Positions 42,773 to 52,000 of a DNA stretch of 64,000 bases are shown here, piece by piece (the first letter of the stretch is position 1; every line of letters starts with the position of its first letter). A program made the translations under genes and the position numbers. This stretch comes from Neobacillus sp. SuZ13 (GTDB lineage: Bacteria > Bacillota > Bacilli > Bacillales > Cytobacillaceae), in contig NZ_CP126107.1 in the NCBI RefSeq assembly GCF_030123365.1, positions 3,368,001 through 3,432,000 on the forward strand, in the 5' to 3' direction. Below the pieces are notes generated by a model that did not search any database, had not been told where the DNA came from, and saw only the letters and a program-made list of their open reading frames with translations.

Positions 42773-43021
42773 TTAGCTAATTTGCTCTTCACTATTTTCA
42801 TTACTTAATAATACTCTTTTATTGGGGATTAATGTTAAGTTTGATTTTTTCAATAGATATTCTAGATGATCGATTGGCATAGAACCATGACCTTTACTAT
42901 CTGCAAGTGTAAATTGAACAGTGACGCCATTATAACTTTTAACGGTAAAGGATTCAGCGGAATTGAAAAAACTTTTAATACCTTGAGATATTTGATATTT
43001 TGTACCTTCTTCAATTAACAT
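42773..43021 (-). CDS. Uncharacterised small protein
   Basis: 82 residues, MLIEEGTKYQISQGIKSFFN start. Soluble, beta-rich, without signal peptide or cysteines. RBS AGGAG. It contains FTVKSYNGVTVQFTLADSKG, suggesting a small barrel or SH3-like fold, and a Leu-rich helix (IDHLEYLLKKSNLTLI). I do not recognise the family. It lies 22 nt upstream of the hydrolase gene and may be co-transcribed. Confidence 0.6.
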   Translation of the reverse strand: MLIEEGTKYQISQGIKSFFNSAESFTVKSYNGVTVQFTLADSKGHGSMPIDHLEYLLKKSNLTLIPNKRVLLSNENSEEQIS

Positions 43022-43111
43022 TATCTTACTCCTTTATTGATGTTCTTCATAAGTAGTATGCCTAAAAAGGGTTTATACATACATATTTTTTCCAATTGAA
43101 TTTTATCTAAC

Positions 43112-43142
43112 AAAAAAGAGAGAGATGGTGTCATCTCTCTCT
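43112..43142 (-). terminator. Terminator of the DUF1292 gene
   Basis: AGAGAGAGATG/CATCTCTCTCT stem with GTGT loop, T6 on the minus strand; overlaps the end of the stop codon. Confidence 0.85.
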
Positions 43143-43423
43143 TACACTTCCATTCCCTCTTCTTCATCCATCATGGCATCAAACGCCTCAGAAACCTTAT
43201 CAAATTCTTCATCACTTTCGATTGCGGCTAAATCACCTTCATCATCGACTTTCATAAAAAAGATATCAATATCTTCATCAGATTCCTGCCTAATTTCGTC
43301 CGCAAACCCGACAGCAACGTAATCGGTACCCTCGATTGTCATGACACCAAGCACTTCAACTTCTTGTTCTTCTCCGTTTTCATCCGTAATCGTAAAAATT
43401 TCTTGGACTTCAATTTTACTCAT
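43142..43423 (-). CDS. DUF1292 family protein (YrzB-like)
   Basis: 93 residues, highly acidic. MSKIEVQEIFTITDENGEEQEVEVLG and YVAVGFADE.. DIDIFFMKVDDEGDLAAI patterns match DUF1292, a family of small acidic Firmicute proteins of unknown function (YrzB in B. subtilis is next to mutS2-region genes). The tail DAMMDEEEGMEV is longer than usual. RBS AAGGAAG. It is monocistronic. Confidence 0.85.
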   Translation of the reverse strand: MSKIEVQEIFTITDENGEEQEVEVLGVMTIEGTDYVAVGFADEIRQESDEDIDIFFMKVDDEGDLAAIESDEEFDKVSEAFDAMMDEEEGMEV

Positions 43424-43513
43424 TTTACGTTCAACTTCCTTTAAAAGTATTTTTATAAAACAGTATCCCTAAAAAGATGGAGTTTATTCGAAAACATGTA
43501 TTTCCATTATTAA

Positions 43514-43522
43514 TTCGACAAA
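43514..43522 (-). promoter_or_regulatory. Spo0A-box-like site before the 43566 gene
   Basis: TTCGACAAA, the reverse complement of TTTGTCGAA, 8 nt upstream of a TATAAT (43530-43535) and 44 nt before the start codon. Confidence 0.4.
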
Positions 43523-43565
43523 AATCCTATATAATTAATTCATCATGCTTACTAAGGAGAATTTT

Positions 43566-43865
43566 ATGAATCCAAAACAGTTAGAAGAAAAAATAATTGA
43601 AAACTATCGTGGCGAAGAGAAAATGATGATTCTCGTCTTTGCGCAATGGTGTGTGAATCATGACCTTAATCCAGAAGAGCTATATTTACGGGCCTATCCC
43701 AATCAAGGAGCTAATCCTGCTTTAAGAGAGGCCATTGAGTTAACTGTACCTAAAGAAGAAGCTGGAGAAGTCGGTGACCAAACCTTGCTTGGTGTTTTAG
43801 CACTGTTTGGTAATGATGACCTTGCGTTTGTGGTTACGGAAGAGATCAACAATTTGAGGAAATAA
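43566..43865 (+). CDS. Uncharacterised helical protein
   Basis: 99 residues from ATG 43566 (RBS AAGGAG, 6 nt; a longer reading from 43545 is unlikely). MNPKQLEEKIIENYRGEEKM then LVFAQWCVNHDLNPEELYLRAYPNQ, predicted helical and acidic with one Cys. I recall similar small Bacillus proteins of unknown function. A Spo0A-like box and TATAAT lie directly upstream, so expression at sporulation entry is possible. A 21-bp repeat array follows the stop. Confidence 0.65.
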   Translation: MNPKQLEEKIIENYRGEEKMMILVFAQWCVNHDLNPEELYLRAYPNQGANPALREAIELTVPKEEAGEVGDQTLLGVLALFGNDDLAFVVTEEINNLRK

Positions 43866-43867
43866 CG

Positions 43868-43958
43868 TTTTGTGCAATTTTTGAATGGTTTTGTGCGGAA
43901 TTCGGGTCATTTTGTACGAATTTATGAAGTTAAGTACGAATAACGAACAGTTTTGTAC
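43868..43958. repeat. Degenerate 21-bp array
   Basis: TTTTGTGC/TTTTGTAC cores at 43868, 43889, 43910, 43930 and 43951 (21, 21, 20, 21 bp apart). No match to the cores of the other arrays. Confidence 0.7.
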
Positions 43959-43991
43959 AATTAGACATTTTCTTCCAGATTTTCTCAAATT

Positions 43992-44023
43992 AAGCAGACA
44001 TAGTTCACAAGCTATGTCTGCTT
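43992..44023 (-). terminator. Terminator of the LCP gene
   Basis: 12-bp stem AAGCAGACATAG/CTATGTCTGCTT around an 8-nt loop. Confidence 0.8.
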
Positions 44024-44029
44024 AAATAC

Positions 44030-44965
44030 TTAATAATGATACTCCCTATTAACTGGCGAAGGCTTCATTAAGAAATCCTTTAATGCCTCTCTGTTTTCCT
44101 CCAAATTTATCTCAAGGACCGCCCCAGCGTGGGGATAGGTTTTATTTACATAGCTATTTTGAACCGGAATCCGTAAACTATCGATATTTTTGATTGGATA
44201 AAATACAAGTTTAGATAGTACTGATAAAATCTCTCCTTTATCCATATCCGATTCCACATGATTTAAACTTTCTTCCACAAAATCCGGAAGTGCAGCTAAG
44301 GACTCGATATGACTAAACTTATTTTTCAACTGTTCCTTTACCTTGACGATGACTTCCTGTTGTCGTTTAACACGACCAAAATCACTTTCGTCATCATGTC
44401 TAAACCGTACATACTTTAACAATTCTCTTCCTTTCAGCGCGTTTTCTCCTGGTTTCACTTTCATATTAAAATCATCAATCATCTTTTGGCTAACATTAAC
44501 AGTAATACCCTCCGGAGCAATCAAGTCAATAAAATTTGCAAACCCGTTAAAGTCTATAGAAATGGAATGGTCCACTTTAATACCAAAATTTTGATCAATT
44601 GTCTTTTTTAATAATTCATTTCCCCCGATAAAATAGGCCATATTGAGCTTGTCGTAGCCTTTTTTATGGCCGGGAATCTTGACATAACTATCCCTCATCA
44701 AGGAAATTAACTTGATATTACCTTTTTTAGGAACATATTGTGCAATAATAATGGCATCTGAGAAAGATTGAGGTTCACCTCTTGAATCACTTCCAATTAA
44801 TAGAAAGTTCATCATTCCTTTTTTATCTTTATGATTGGTACTATCTTCAATTTTATTTGGTGAAGAGGGTTGAACTTGATCTTGGTCACTTAAATTTCCT
44901 GCCGAACAGCCTCCTAAAAACATAGAAAATAAAATTATCATGAATATTCTCAAGCTTTTCACCAA
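44030..44965 (-). CDS. LytR-CpsA-Psr (LCP) family lipoprotein
   Basis: 311 residues (or 310 from GTG 44962). Lipobox LGGC at about 17-20. The LCP domain covers about 50-260 with the conserved Arg/Asp residues in SDSRGEPQS, SLMRDSYV and VRFRHDDESDFGR. LCP enzymes attach teichoic acids and other glycopolymers to peptidoglycan using polyprenyl-phosphate donors. Most Bacillus LCP proteins have an uncleaved signal anchor; a lipoprotein form is less usual. TTG and GTG starts have only weak ribosome binding sites. It is monocistronic and convergent with nothing nearby. Confidence 0.82.
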   Translation of the reverse strand: MVKSLRIFMIILFSMFLGGCSAGNLSDQDQVQPSSPNKIEDSTNHKDKKGMMNFLLIGSDSRGEPQSFSDAIIIAQYVPKKGNIKLISLMRDSYVKIPGHKKGYDKLNMAYFIGGNELLKKTIDQNFGIKVDHSISIDFNGFANFIDLIAPEGITVNVSQKMIDDFNMKVKPGENALKGRELLKYVRFRHDDESDFGRVKRQQEVIVKVKEQLKNKFSHIESLAALPDFVEESLNHVESDMDKGEILSVLSKLVFYPIKNIDSLRIPVQNSYVNKTYPHAGAVLEINLEENREALKDFLMKPSPVNREYHY

Positions 44966-45132
44966 CTTTCAAAAGAATTCGATTAATTATATAAGTTGTT
45001 ACCTACTTAATTTCTCTTTTTTTCCCTTGTTTATTCTTCCTTACTATTATCTCTCTCCACATTAGCGATGGGTAAATTGCATAAAATTTCCCATTCTGCA
45101 CAAAATGAAAATAAAAATTTTGAGGGATATCA

Positions 45133-46629
45133 ATGACCACTAAGAAAGAATTACTAGATGCTGAAGATAGTTCACAAAGGAGTAGGGGTCAAAATTGGCT
45201 CAACCGTTTATCAAAATCCAATGACTTCGTTCATGAGCAAACTTCCTTAAAAGAGGAAGATCCTTATTGGCTTTCTTACTATCGCACTCTGATTTCATCT
45301 GATATCCTCCATCAGGATGTTTTGCCCTACTTGCAGGAGCAGTTATCATTAGAAGAATTAAAACGCATCATTCCTGTCGAAGTAATTATTTTTACGAAAG
45401 ATCCTAAGGAAATCATTCAAAACCTCATGAGGGGATTCCTCGCTCTTCAAAAGCATGAAGATGATGAAGAATGTTTATTGGTTAATATTGGAAACAATAA
45501 ATTTCGGGATGTCAGCATACCAACATTGGAATCCTCCGCTATTGGACCGCAAGTAGGTTTTATTGAAGAATTAGACATCAACATTAACTTAATTCGAAAA
45601 CGGCTACCCGTCCCTGAATTGCTGGTCATTGAAATGAAGGTCGGCGAACTTTCAAAAACAAATGTAGCGGTTCTCTATATAGATGGGATTGCTGACCCGG
45701 AAAATGTTAACACGGTTGTCCAAAGAATTAGCGATGTTCAATATGATCATATCCTGGACAGTTCTTATCTTTCTTCAATGATTGAGGACAATACAAATTC
45801 CTTATTTCCTCAATCCATTTCAACTGAACGAGTAGATCGGGTTGCTGCTGGTTTAACAGAAGGGAAAATTATCATTGCCGTGGATGGTTCCCCAAATCTC
45901 GTCATTGTCCCTGTTACCTTATTTGAGTCTTTTATTGCAATGGAAGATTATAGTTATTCTTGGATTATTGGGAATTTCTTCCGTTTCTTACGTTATTCTT
46001 CGTTTTACATTTCAACATTGCTCAGTCCTATGTATGTTGCAATTATGACCTATCATTATGAATTAATTCCTGCCCCATTACTAGAAACCTTGGTTGGTTC
46101 AAGGGCATCAGTTCCCTTTCCGCCTTTTTTAGAAGCTTTATTACTAGAAATCATGATTGAAATGGTAAAAGAGGCAGGCATTCGATTACCATTTAAAATC
46201 GGACAATCTCTTGGCGTTGTAGGTGGTATTGTTATTGGACAGGCAGTAGTTGAAGCGGGGTTAACTAGTAATGTTTTGCTTATTTTAGTAGGTCTAGGAA
46301 CCTTAGCTTCCTATACGGCACCGGTCTATAAATTTAGTAACACCGTCCGGTTTATTAAGTTTCCAGTCATTATTCTTTCCCAATTGTTTGGATTGTTCGG
46401 GGTGTTTTGGGCGGTACATTTTACAAGCATCCATTTATTACGATTAACATCTCTCGGTCGTCCGTATTTAAGTATGTATCCAATCCGAACCACATCCTTT
46501 CAAGACCTGTGGATTAGACTTCCTTTTTCCAAGCAAAAAGACAATCCGACCACACTAAGGCCACAAAAGAAAAGGAAATCTACTGGAAATTGGGAAAACC
46601 CAGAACCAGTAAACGATTTTTATGAATAA
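45133..46629 (+). CDS. Spore germinant receptor A subunit (GerA/GerKA family)
   Basis: 498 residues. Soluble N-terminal half (about 1-270) with the GerA conserved block LPVPELLVIEMKVGELSKTNVAVLYIDGI, then four to five transmembrane helices from about 300, with the segment MEDYSYSWIIGNFFRFLR and ETLVGSRASVPFPPF typical of the family. It is the A subunit of a germinant receptor in the spore inner membrane. It is first of a three-gene operon (A, B, C). RBS GAGGG. A weak SigG-like promoter may lie just upstream; I am not sure of it. Confidence 0.95.
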   Translation: MTTKKELLDAEDSSQRSRGQNWLNRLSKSNDFVHEQTSLKEEDPYWLSYYRTLISSDILHQDVLPYLQEQLSLEELKRIIPVEVIIFTKDPKEIIQNLMRGFLALQKHEDDEECLLVNIGNNKFRDVSIPTLESSAIGPQVGFIEELDININLIRKRLPVPELLVIEMKVGELSKTNVAVLYIDGIADPENVNTVVQRISDVQYDHILDSSYLSSMIEDNTNSLFPQSISTERVDRVAAGLTEGKIIIAVDGSPNLVIVPVTLFESFIAMEDYSYSWIIGNFFRFLRYSSFYISTLLSPMYVAIMTYHYELIPAPLLETLVGSRASVPFPPFLEALLLEIMIEMVKEAGIRLPFKIGQSLGVVGGIVIGQAVVEAGLTSNVLLILVGLGTLASYTAPVYKFSNTVRFIKFPVIILSQLFGLFGVFWAVHFTSIHLLRLTSLGRPYLSMYPIRTTSFQDLWIRLPFSKQKDNPTTLRPQKKRKSTGNWENPEPVNDFYE

Positions 46630-46652
46630 ATGCGTAAAGGGGAGATATTCGA

Positions 46653-47738
46653 TTGCAAGTGAATAAAAGACATCAAGTTTCTCCCTATTTAGTTTTCTTT
46701 ATTGTTTACAATTCACAAGTTGGGGTTGGCATATTAGGATTCCAAAGAACCCTTGCTGCAAAAGCAGGATATGATGCTTGGATGGGTGTAATCTTGGCAG
46801 GGTGTTTAGTTCAACTATTCATATGGATGATGTTTAAACTGCTCGAAAAAACCGATGGAGATATTGTTGATGTCCATAAAAAGGTGTTTGGGAATATTCT
46901 TGGTAATTTTTTTAGTATTATTATTATGATTTATTACTGGTTGGCCAGTGTCTCGGTCTTACTTGGATTTATTGAGATTATTCAAGTTTGGATGTTCCCT
47001 ACACTACCCTCATGGATACTTTGTTCATTAATCTTAGTTTTAGTTTATTATTGTGTGTCTGGAGGATTTCGGGTTATTGTTGGTGTTTCTTTTTTGTCAT
47101 TTATTTTTCCACAAATCACCCTAATCGTCCTTTATATTTTCCCATTAAAAGAAGCACATTTTACTAATTTACTTCCAATCATGAATCATTCTTTTTTGGA
47201 TATGCTTGATGCAGTCAAAAGTTCTATGTATACGTTAGCTGGAACAGAAACGTTACTAATGTTCTATCCATTTATAAGAGATCCTAAATCGTCAAAAAAG
47301 TTCGCTCATTTAGGGGTATTGTTTACTACCTTACTATATACGGTTTCTGCGATTGTATCATTTACGTATTATAGTGAAAAACAGTTAAAAGAAATCATTT
47401 GGCCGGAACTAAATTTAATCAAAATTATCCGGCTATCTTATATAGAACGCTTTGAATACATATATATATCCATGTATTTAATTATCGTTTCAGCATTGGT
47501 CGCTCTTCTATTATGGAGCTCGACACGAGGTTTAAAGAGAATTTTTAAAAAGAAGCAAAAGAACTATTTAATCATTTTAAGCCTACTAAGTGTGGTTATA
47601 TCTCAATTAATAAACGAACAAATGAAAGAAACACTTGATAAATACGTAACCCAACTGAATTTATGGATCTTTTACGTCTACATCCCAATCCTCCTAATAA
47701 TTTTCACAATACTAAGGAGGAGAAAACAAAATGGCTAA
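46653..47738 (+). CDS. Spore germinant receptor B subunit (GerB/endospore germination permease)
   Basis: 361 residues, ten helices of the amino-acid permease-like (APC) fold. N-terminus QVNKRHQVSPYLVFFIVYNSQVGVGILGF matches the GerB family, with the conserved GVGILGF unwound region where ligand probably binds. It is a TTG start with GGGGAG 8 nt upstream, 23 nt after the A gene; it overlaps the C gene by 8 nt. B subunits carry germinant specificity; the ligand here is unknown. Confidence 0.93.
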   Translation: MQVNKRHQVSPYLVFFIVYNSQVGVGILGFQRTLAAKAGYDAWMGVILAGCLVQLFIWMMFKLLEKTDGDIVDVHKKVFGNILGNFFSIIIMIYYWLASVSVLLGFIEIIQVWMFPTLPSWILCSLILVLVYYCVSGGFRVIVGVSFLSFIFPQITLIVLYIFPLKEAHFTNLLPIMNHSFLDMLDAVKSSMYTLAGTETLLMFYPFIRDPKSSKKFAHLGVLFTTLLYTVSAIVSFTYYSEKQLKEIIWPELNLIKIIRLSYIERFEYIYISMYLIIVSALVALLLWSSTRGLKRIFKKKQKNYLIILSLLSVVISQLINEQMKETLDKYVTQLNLWIFYVYIPILLIIFTILRRRKQNG

Positions 47739-48816
47739 TCGAACCTTAATAGGAATATGGGTTACTATTTTCTTATTATCCGGTTGTTCTATGATACCGT
47801 CCAATATCGTCAATCAAATAAACATGGCCCAGGGTGTAGGATATGATTGGGCCGGAAAGAAAATGATAAAAGGATCCATTACCTATCCAATTTATAAGAA
47901 GGATCAACCCTCTACCACTGAAGTCAAAATATCGTTGGGTGAAACGAGTAAAGAATTTCGGAGCAACGTTAATAATGAGTCAAGATATCCATTAGTCAGC
48001 GGTCAATTGCGCCTTGCACTATTTGGAAAATCACTAGCAAAAAAAGGAATTACTGATGTTGTTGACACCTTAAACCGTGACCCGTCCATTGGCAGTATTA
48101 TTCAAATGGCTGTGGTCGATGGAGATGCCAGTGAGCTATTTAAAATAGAGAAATTCAAAAAAGACAATGTTTCATTGTTTGTACAAGAAATGCTGGATCA
48201 ATCCATGAAATCAGATAATCTTCCTGAATCAAATTTACAAACATATTTATTTCAATTTAACCAAATTGGAAAGGATCCCTACTTGCCATTAATCAAACAA
48301 GTAGAAGATAATATTAAAATTATTGGCATTGCAATATTTAAAGATGATCGATATGTCTTTCCTATTTTTATGGAGGATGCATTCACTTTTAAATGTTTAG
48401 TTGATAAATATAAACAAGGCTTACAGCGTTTCACTTTAAAAAACGGTGAAAGAGCCGTTCTAGATAATCTTCATTCCAAAGCACACTATCAAGTAAAAAT
48501 AAAAAAAGGCCGACCAGAATTTACGATTAATCTAAAAATGAAAACAAGGCTTCAAGAATTCACATCACCTAAGAAAAAAAGGGTAGCATTGAATAAAAAA
48601 CATCTCCAAAAAGAAATTGCTGAGCAATTAGAAGAGGACTCATTAAAACTTATCAAAAAATTTCAAAAACATGGCGTGGACCCATTTGGTCTAGGTGCAA
48701 AATATAGAGAGAATGATCGCGGTTTTAATGAAAAACAATGGAAGAGATTCTATCCTACCGCAAAAGTTCATGTACATGTAAAGGTGAATATCATGCAAAC
48801 TGGGGTAGTCGATTAA
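47731..48816 (+). CDS. Spore germinant receptor C subunit, Ger(x)C lipoprotein
   Basis: 361 residues. Signal peptide with lipobox (LLSGC, Cys about 19) after ANRTLIGIWVTIFL. The body matches the three-domain Ger(x)C family (NQINMAQGVGYDW, YPLVSGQLRLALFGKSLAKKGI, C-terminal helix-strand with WKRFYPTAKVHVHVKVNI). The lipoprotein is probably attached to the outer face of the spore inner membrane and supports the A and B subunits. Overlaps the B gene. The next element, 51 nt downstream, is a tRNA-like gene. Confidence 0.93.
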   Translation: MANRTLIGIWVTIFLLSGCSMIPSNIVNQINMAQGVGYDWAGKKMIKGSITYPIYKKDQPSTTEVKISLGETSKEFRSNVNNESRYPLVSGQLRLALFGKSLAKKGITDVVDTLNRDPSIGSIIQMAVVDGDASELFKIEKFKKDNVSLFVQEMLDQSMKSDNLPESNLQTYLFQFNQIGKDPYLPLIKQVEDNIKIIGIAIFKDDRYVFPIFMEDAFTFKCLVDKYKQGLQRFTLKNGERAVLDNLHSKAHYQVKIKKGRPEFTINLKMKTRLQEFTSPKKKRVALNKKHLQKEIAEQLEEDSLKLIKKFQKHGVDPFGLGAKYRENDRGFNEKQWKRFYPTAKVHVHVKVNIMQTGVVD

Positions 48817-48867
48817 TTTATTAAAATGAAACGGATATTTTTAAGGAACTTGGTCAAAATATAATCA

Positions 48868-48953
48868 GGGCTTGTAGCTCAAGTGGTAGAGCAACCTATA
48901 GTCCTTCACGCTGACTATAGTGTGTTTTGTGGGTTCAAATCCCACCAAGTCCT
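48868..48953 (+). tRNA. tRNA-like gene with abnormal anticodon arm
   Basis: Acceptor GGGCTTG/CAAGTCC (one G-U), D stem GCTC/GAGC, T arm GTGGG-TTCAAAT-CCCAC are canonical, and CCA is not encoded. The anticodon arm is not: a perfect 8-bp stem CTATAGTC/GACTATAG closes a 9-nt loop CTTCACGCT. A C-T mismatch at the loop would leave a 7-nt loop TTCACGC with anticodon CAC (Val). An 8-nt variable region TGTGTTTT follows. Total 86 nt. It may be a pseudo-tRNA or a specialised tRNA-like RNA. Confidence 0.55.
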
Positions 48954-48969
48954 TTTTCGATTGACCAAG

Positions 48970-49009
48970 AAAAAAGGTAGGTCAGTTAAAACACTGACTT
49001 ACCTTTTTC
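48970..49009. terminator. Terminator between the tRNA-like gene and the GH95-like gene
   Basis: Long stem AAAAAGGTAGGTCAGT/ACTGACTTACCTTTTT with one G-U, usable in both directions. Confidence 0.85.
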
Positions 49010-49028
49010 ATTTAACTGTCATATTCTT

Positions 49029-52000
49029 TTAGTTTCCAATGTTTATTGCTTTGCTCGGGTCCATTGATTTAATTGCCTCATTTAAGGCGATGGAAGCAAA
49101 AATAGCTGTATCTTTACTTATATTAGTGGTGCTATAGCCTGAATATTTTGCTCGCACACCTAAAGCATTTATATATGCCTTCTGGAAGTCTTCCTGCTTT
49201 AATTCCCAATCAGGACTATCCCAAACTTGGACAAAGCCTCCACCAGAAGTTTTGTCTCCTTTATAAGCGGAAATTGATTTAGCAGCGTTTAAAACATTAG
49301 CTAGAGTCGCGTCTGCACTAAAATCAGTTCCTGGGGCCGTTACGGTAACAGTTGTTGTAACAGGCGGAAGGCTCGGATTTGCCATGCTTGTACCAGTAAT
49401 CGTAACGGTACCTGGATTACGTCCGATAACCAATCCATTTTTATCTACCATCGCAATATTTTGATCACTTGATGTCCACTGGATTCTCTTGTCGTAAGCA
49501 TTGCTAGGTTCAAGTAAAGTAGTCAACTGCAATCTATTTGTACCTGTCACCTTTGCTGTTGAGGAATCAGTTTTTTTGGAAGGTCCGTAGATAGTAGCAT
49601 TATTAGGGCTGACCAACTGAAGATCCGTTGGAACAGTTGACGCGTCAGCAACCTTTATCTTAATTGTTTCTGTAAGCTGTTGATCCTGCTTACTTTTCGC
49701 GGTAACAGTTACATCCGCAACTTTATTTTCCCCAGTTCCCACTGCCTGAAGTGTCGCTGTATTTCCATTTCCTACAACCTTTACAATACTTTCATCCGAA
49801 GACTCCCATGTTACTGTATCGTTTGTATTGCCGTGTAATGTTGCTGTCACTGTAGTAGAGTCTGTTCCTTTTTCTCCATTGAAAATAAGTGTTGAAGAGT
49901 ACTTGTCAAAATCAATTCCGGAAACATTATTAATACTCTCGTTTCCATCGTTCATCACCATATAGCGAGTATCTTTCTTTGCGTTAAAGATAATTTTGCC
50001 GCCCTTTATGTTGTAATTGACAGTATCTCCCAATGTGTTATCCTCATTAACAATTTGAATGACTGGATTTCCTGTTTCCCATGGATTTACAAGAGCGATT
50101 TTTCCATTGCGCTTACTGTTTAAATCCACGTACGGTACTGTATGTGTGTCTGCGTCATACTCACTTGAAACCTCTACATTTCCTTTCGCGCCAAGCTTGT
50201 GGAAGCTGACATCTTTGTTCATGTCCCAGTTTGGAAGAGCCCAAATGGTACTTGGAACACTTGGGGTAGTGCTGCTCTGGATCAACATAGAGTTTAGCCC
50301 TTCCATGGCTGCTATCGTTTCAACGGCTCCACCGTTTCCATAATACGTTAGGTTACTGTTTCGGATTTTTGCGTTTAATACTCCCTCAAACTTGTTAAGC
50401 AAATCTGCTGCTGGCCAGCCAGCTCTCGCCATGATCGAGTAAACTTTAGGGAAACCATTGTTCTGACTGCTCCATCCCGAGAAACTCTTTTCCGCCCATG
50501 CATTCATATACTCGAGGGTATTGCGGACCTTTTGCAAGGTTTCTTTATCACCGTCAAGCATTTGCTGGTTTTCAAATGGAAAAACAACGCCTTCGAGTTC
50601 AACTGGTTGATCCCCCGGTTCAATCATATCGACATGCGGCTGATTCGGTGACTGATAATCAGTAGCCAACAAAGTTGGGACGAAATTACTGTTTGTGTTT
50701 GCATCGAATTTTCCTTTTGGCAACATCGCTTCAGGGTAAGCGGTGTGATCAGAAAGATCCTGCCAACGGTTAATGTTAGCTTGGTCTTCGTTCATTTCTT
50801 CTGCATGGGTGATTAGGATTTTTGCGAGATATTTAATAGCACCAATATCTAAATCAGGATTGATGTCGGCTGCATCTCCTTCGTGGATAGAGGAACCTAG
50901 TACTGAATAATGGTATTGTCCGTTGCCATCCTCTGTTTTTACAACATAATCACTGTAGAACGTCATCAATTGTTTTAGATATGGGTAAAGAACATTTTTC
51001 AGATAATCCTTGTCCAATGTATATTCATAGTAGAAAACCATTGGGACTGCAGCGTACATACCATTTGATTTCTGGTCTGTTGAACTAGAATTAAAGCCAT
51101 AGATCTTGACTGGTCCTGTTTCTTTAAGTGCAGGCTGAGGATTAGCCATTAAATCGAAAGGCGTTGTCGATCTAATATGTACAGCACCTTCAAAACCTTG
51201 TGCTGCCGCATTGTTTAGAGACCATGGAAGATCGTTTGCTATTACTCTATTATACGGGATGGTCGTATCAATTCGATTAGTTGTCCCAGCCGCATAATAA
51301 TGAGCTTGCTGATTATAATTTAGGAAGTACCTTCCACCCCAGCCCATATTGTCAGCAGGAATCCAAGAACCATACATCGGTGCAGGCAAATTTTGCGAGT
51401 TTACCTTTCCATTGGCACTTGTTGGACGATTGGAACTTCCAAGAATATAAAGTGATCCATAGTAATACTTGTTAATTTCTGGATCATTAAATTGCGTATA
51501 GCTCTTAAGCCAGTAATTTTTCCACCAATTTAAGTGATCGTCTCTAAGCTGGTTGATTGCTTCAGGTGTTTGATAAGCTGAAATCCCTTTCAGAGCATCT
51601 GCCTGAACATCTGAGACACTTTTAATCTTATCGTGGGCACCGCTGCTGCTAGCAAAATAGGAAACTAGGTAAACCTTCGAACCAGACTTTACCGTAAAGT
51701 CACCGGCCTGGCCTAGTGATTCTTGATAGTTCTTGCTGTACTGATCATAATAATCATTTGTTTCAATCTTTTCTTGTGTGTTAGTCAACTCTGCGCCAAC
51801 AACTGTTGTAGCAGTTGCCATTCGGCTGCGATAATTGGAAGTATTTCCATCCTCGCCGGCTTCTGTATCCCTGGTTGTCCAAAGGACTGGAGATTGCCCC
51901 GTTTTATCAATCCCGCCTGAATAAGGGAAAGTTTGTTGGGCATCTTCCATTTGATCTGCCCCCGAACCAGGATACGCTTTAGCAGGAACCCATAATTTCG

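Noticed and set aside
45070..45132. SigG promoter for the germination operon
   Set aside because: GCATA with an 18-nt spacer is present but the -10 (AAAATGA) matches only 4 of 7 positions, so it is not listed as a feature.
48868..48953. Selenocysteine or long-variable-arm (Leu/Ser) tRNA
   Set aside because: The extra pairs belong to the central anticodon arm, the acceptor is 7 bp and the variable region is unpaired.
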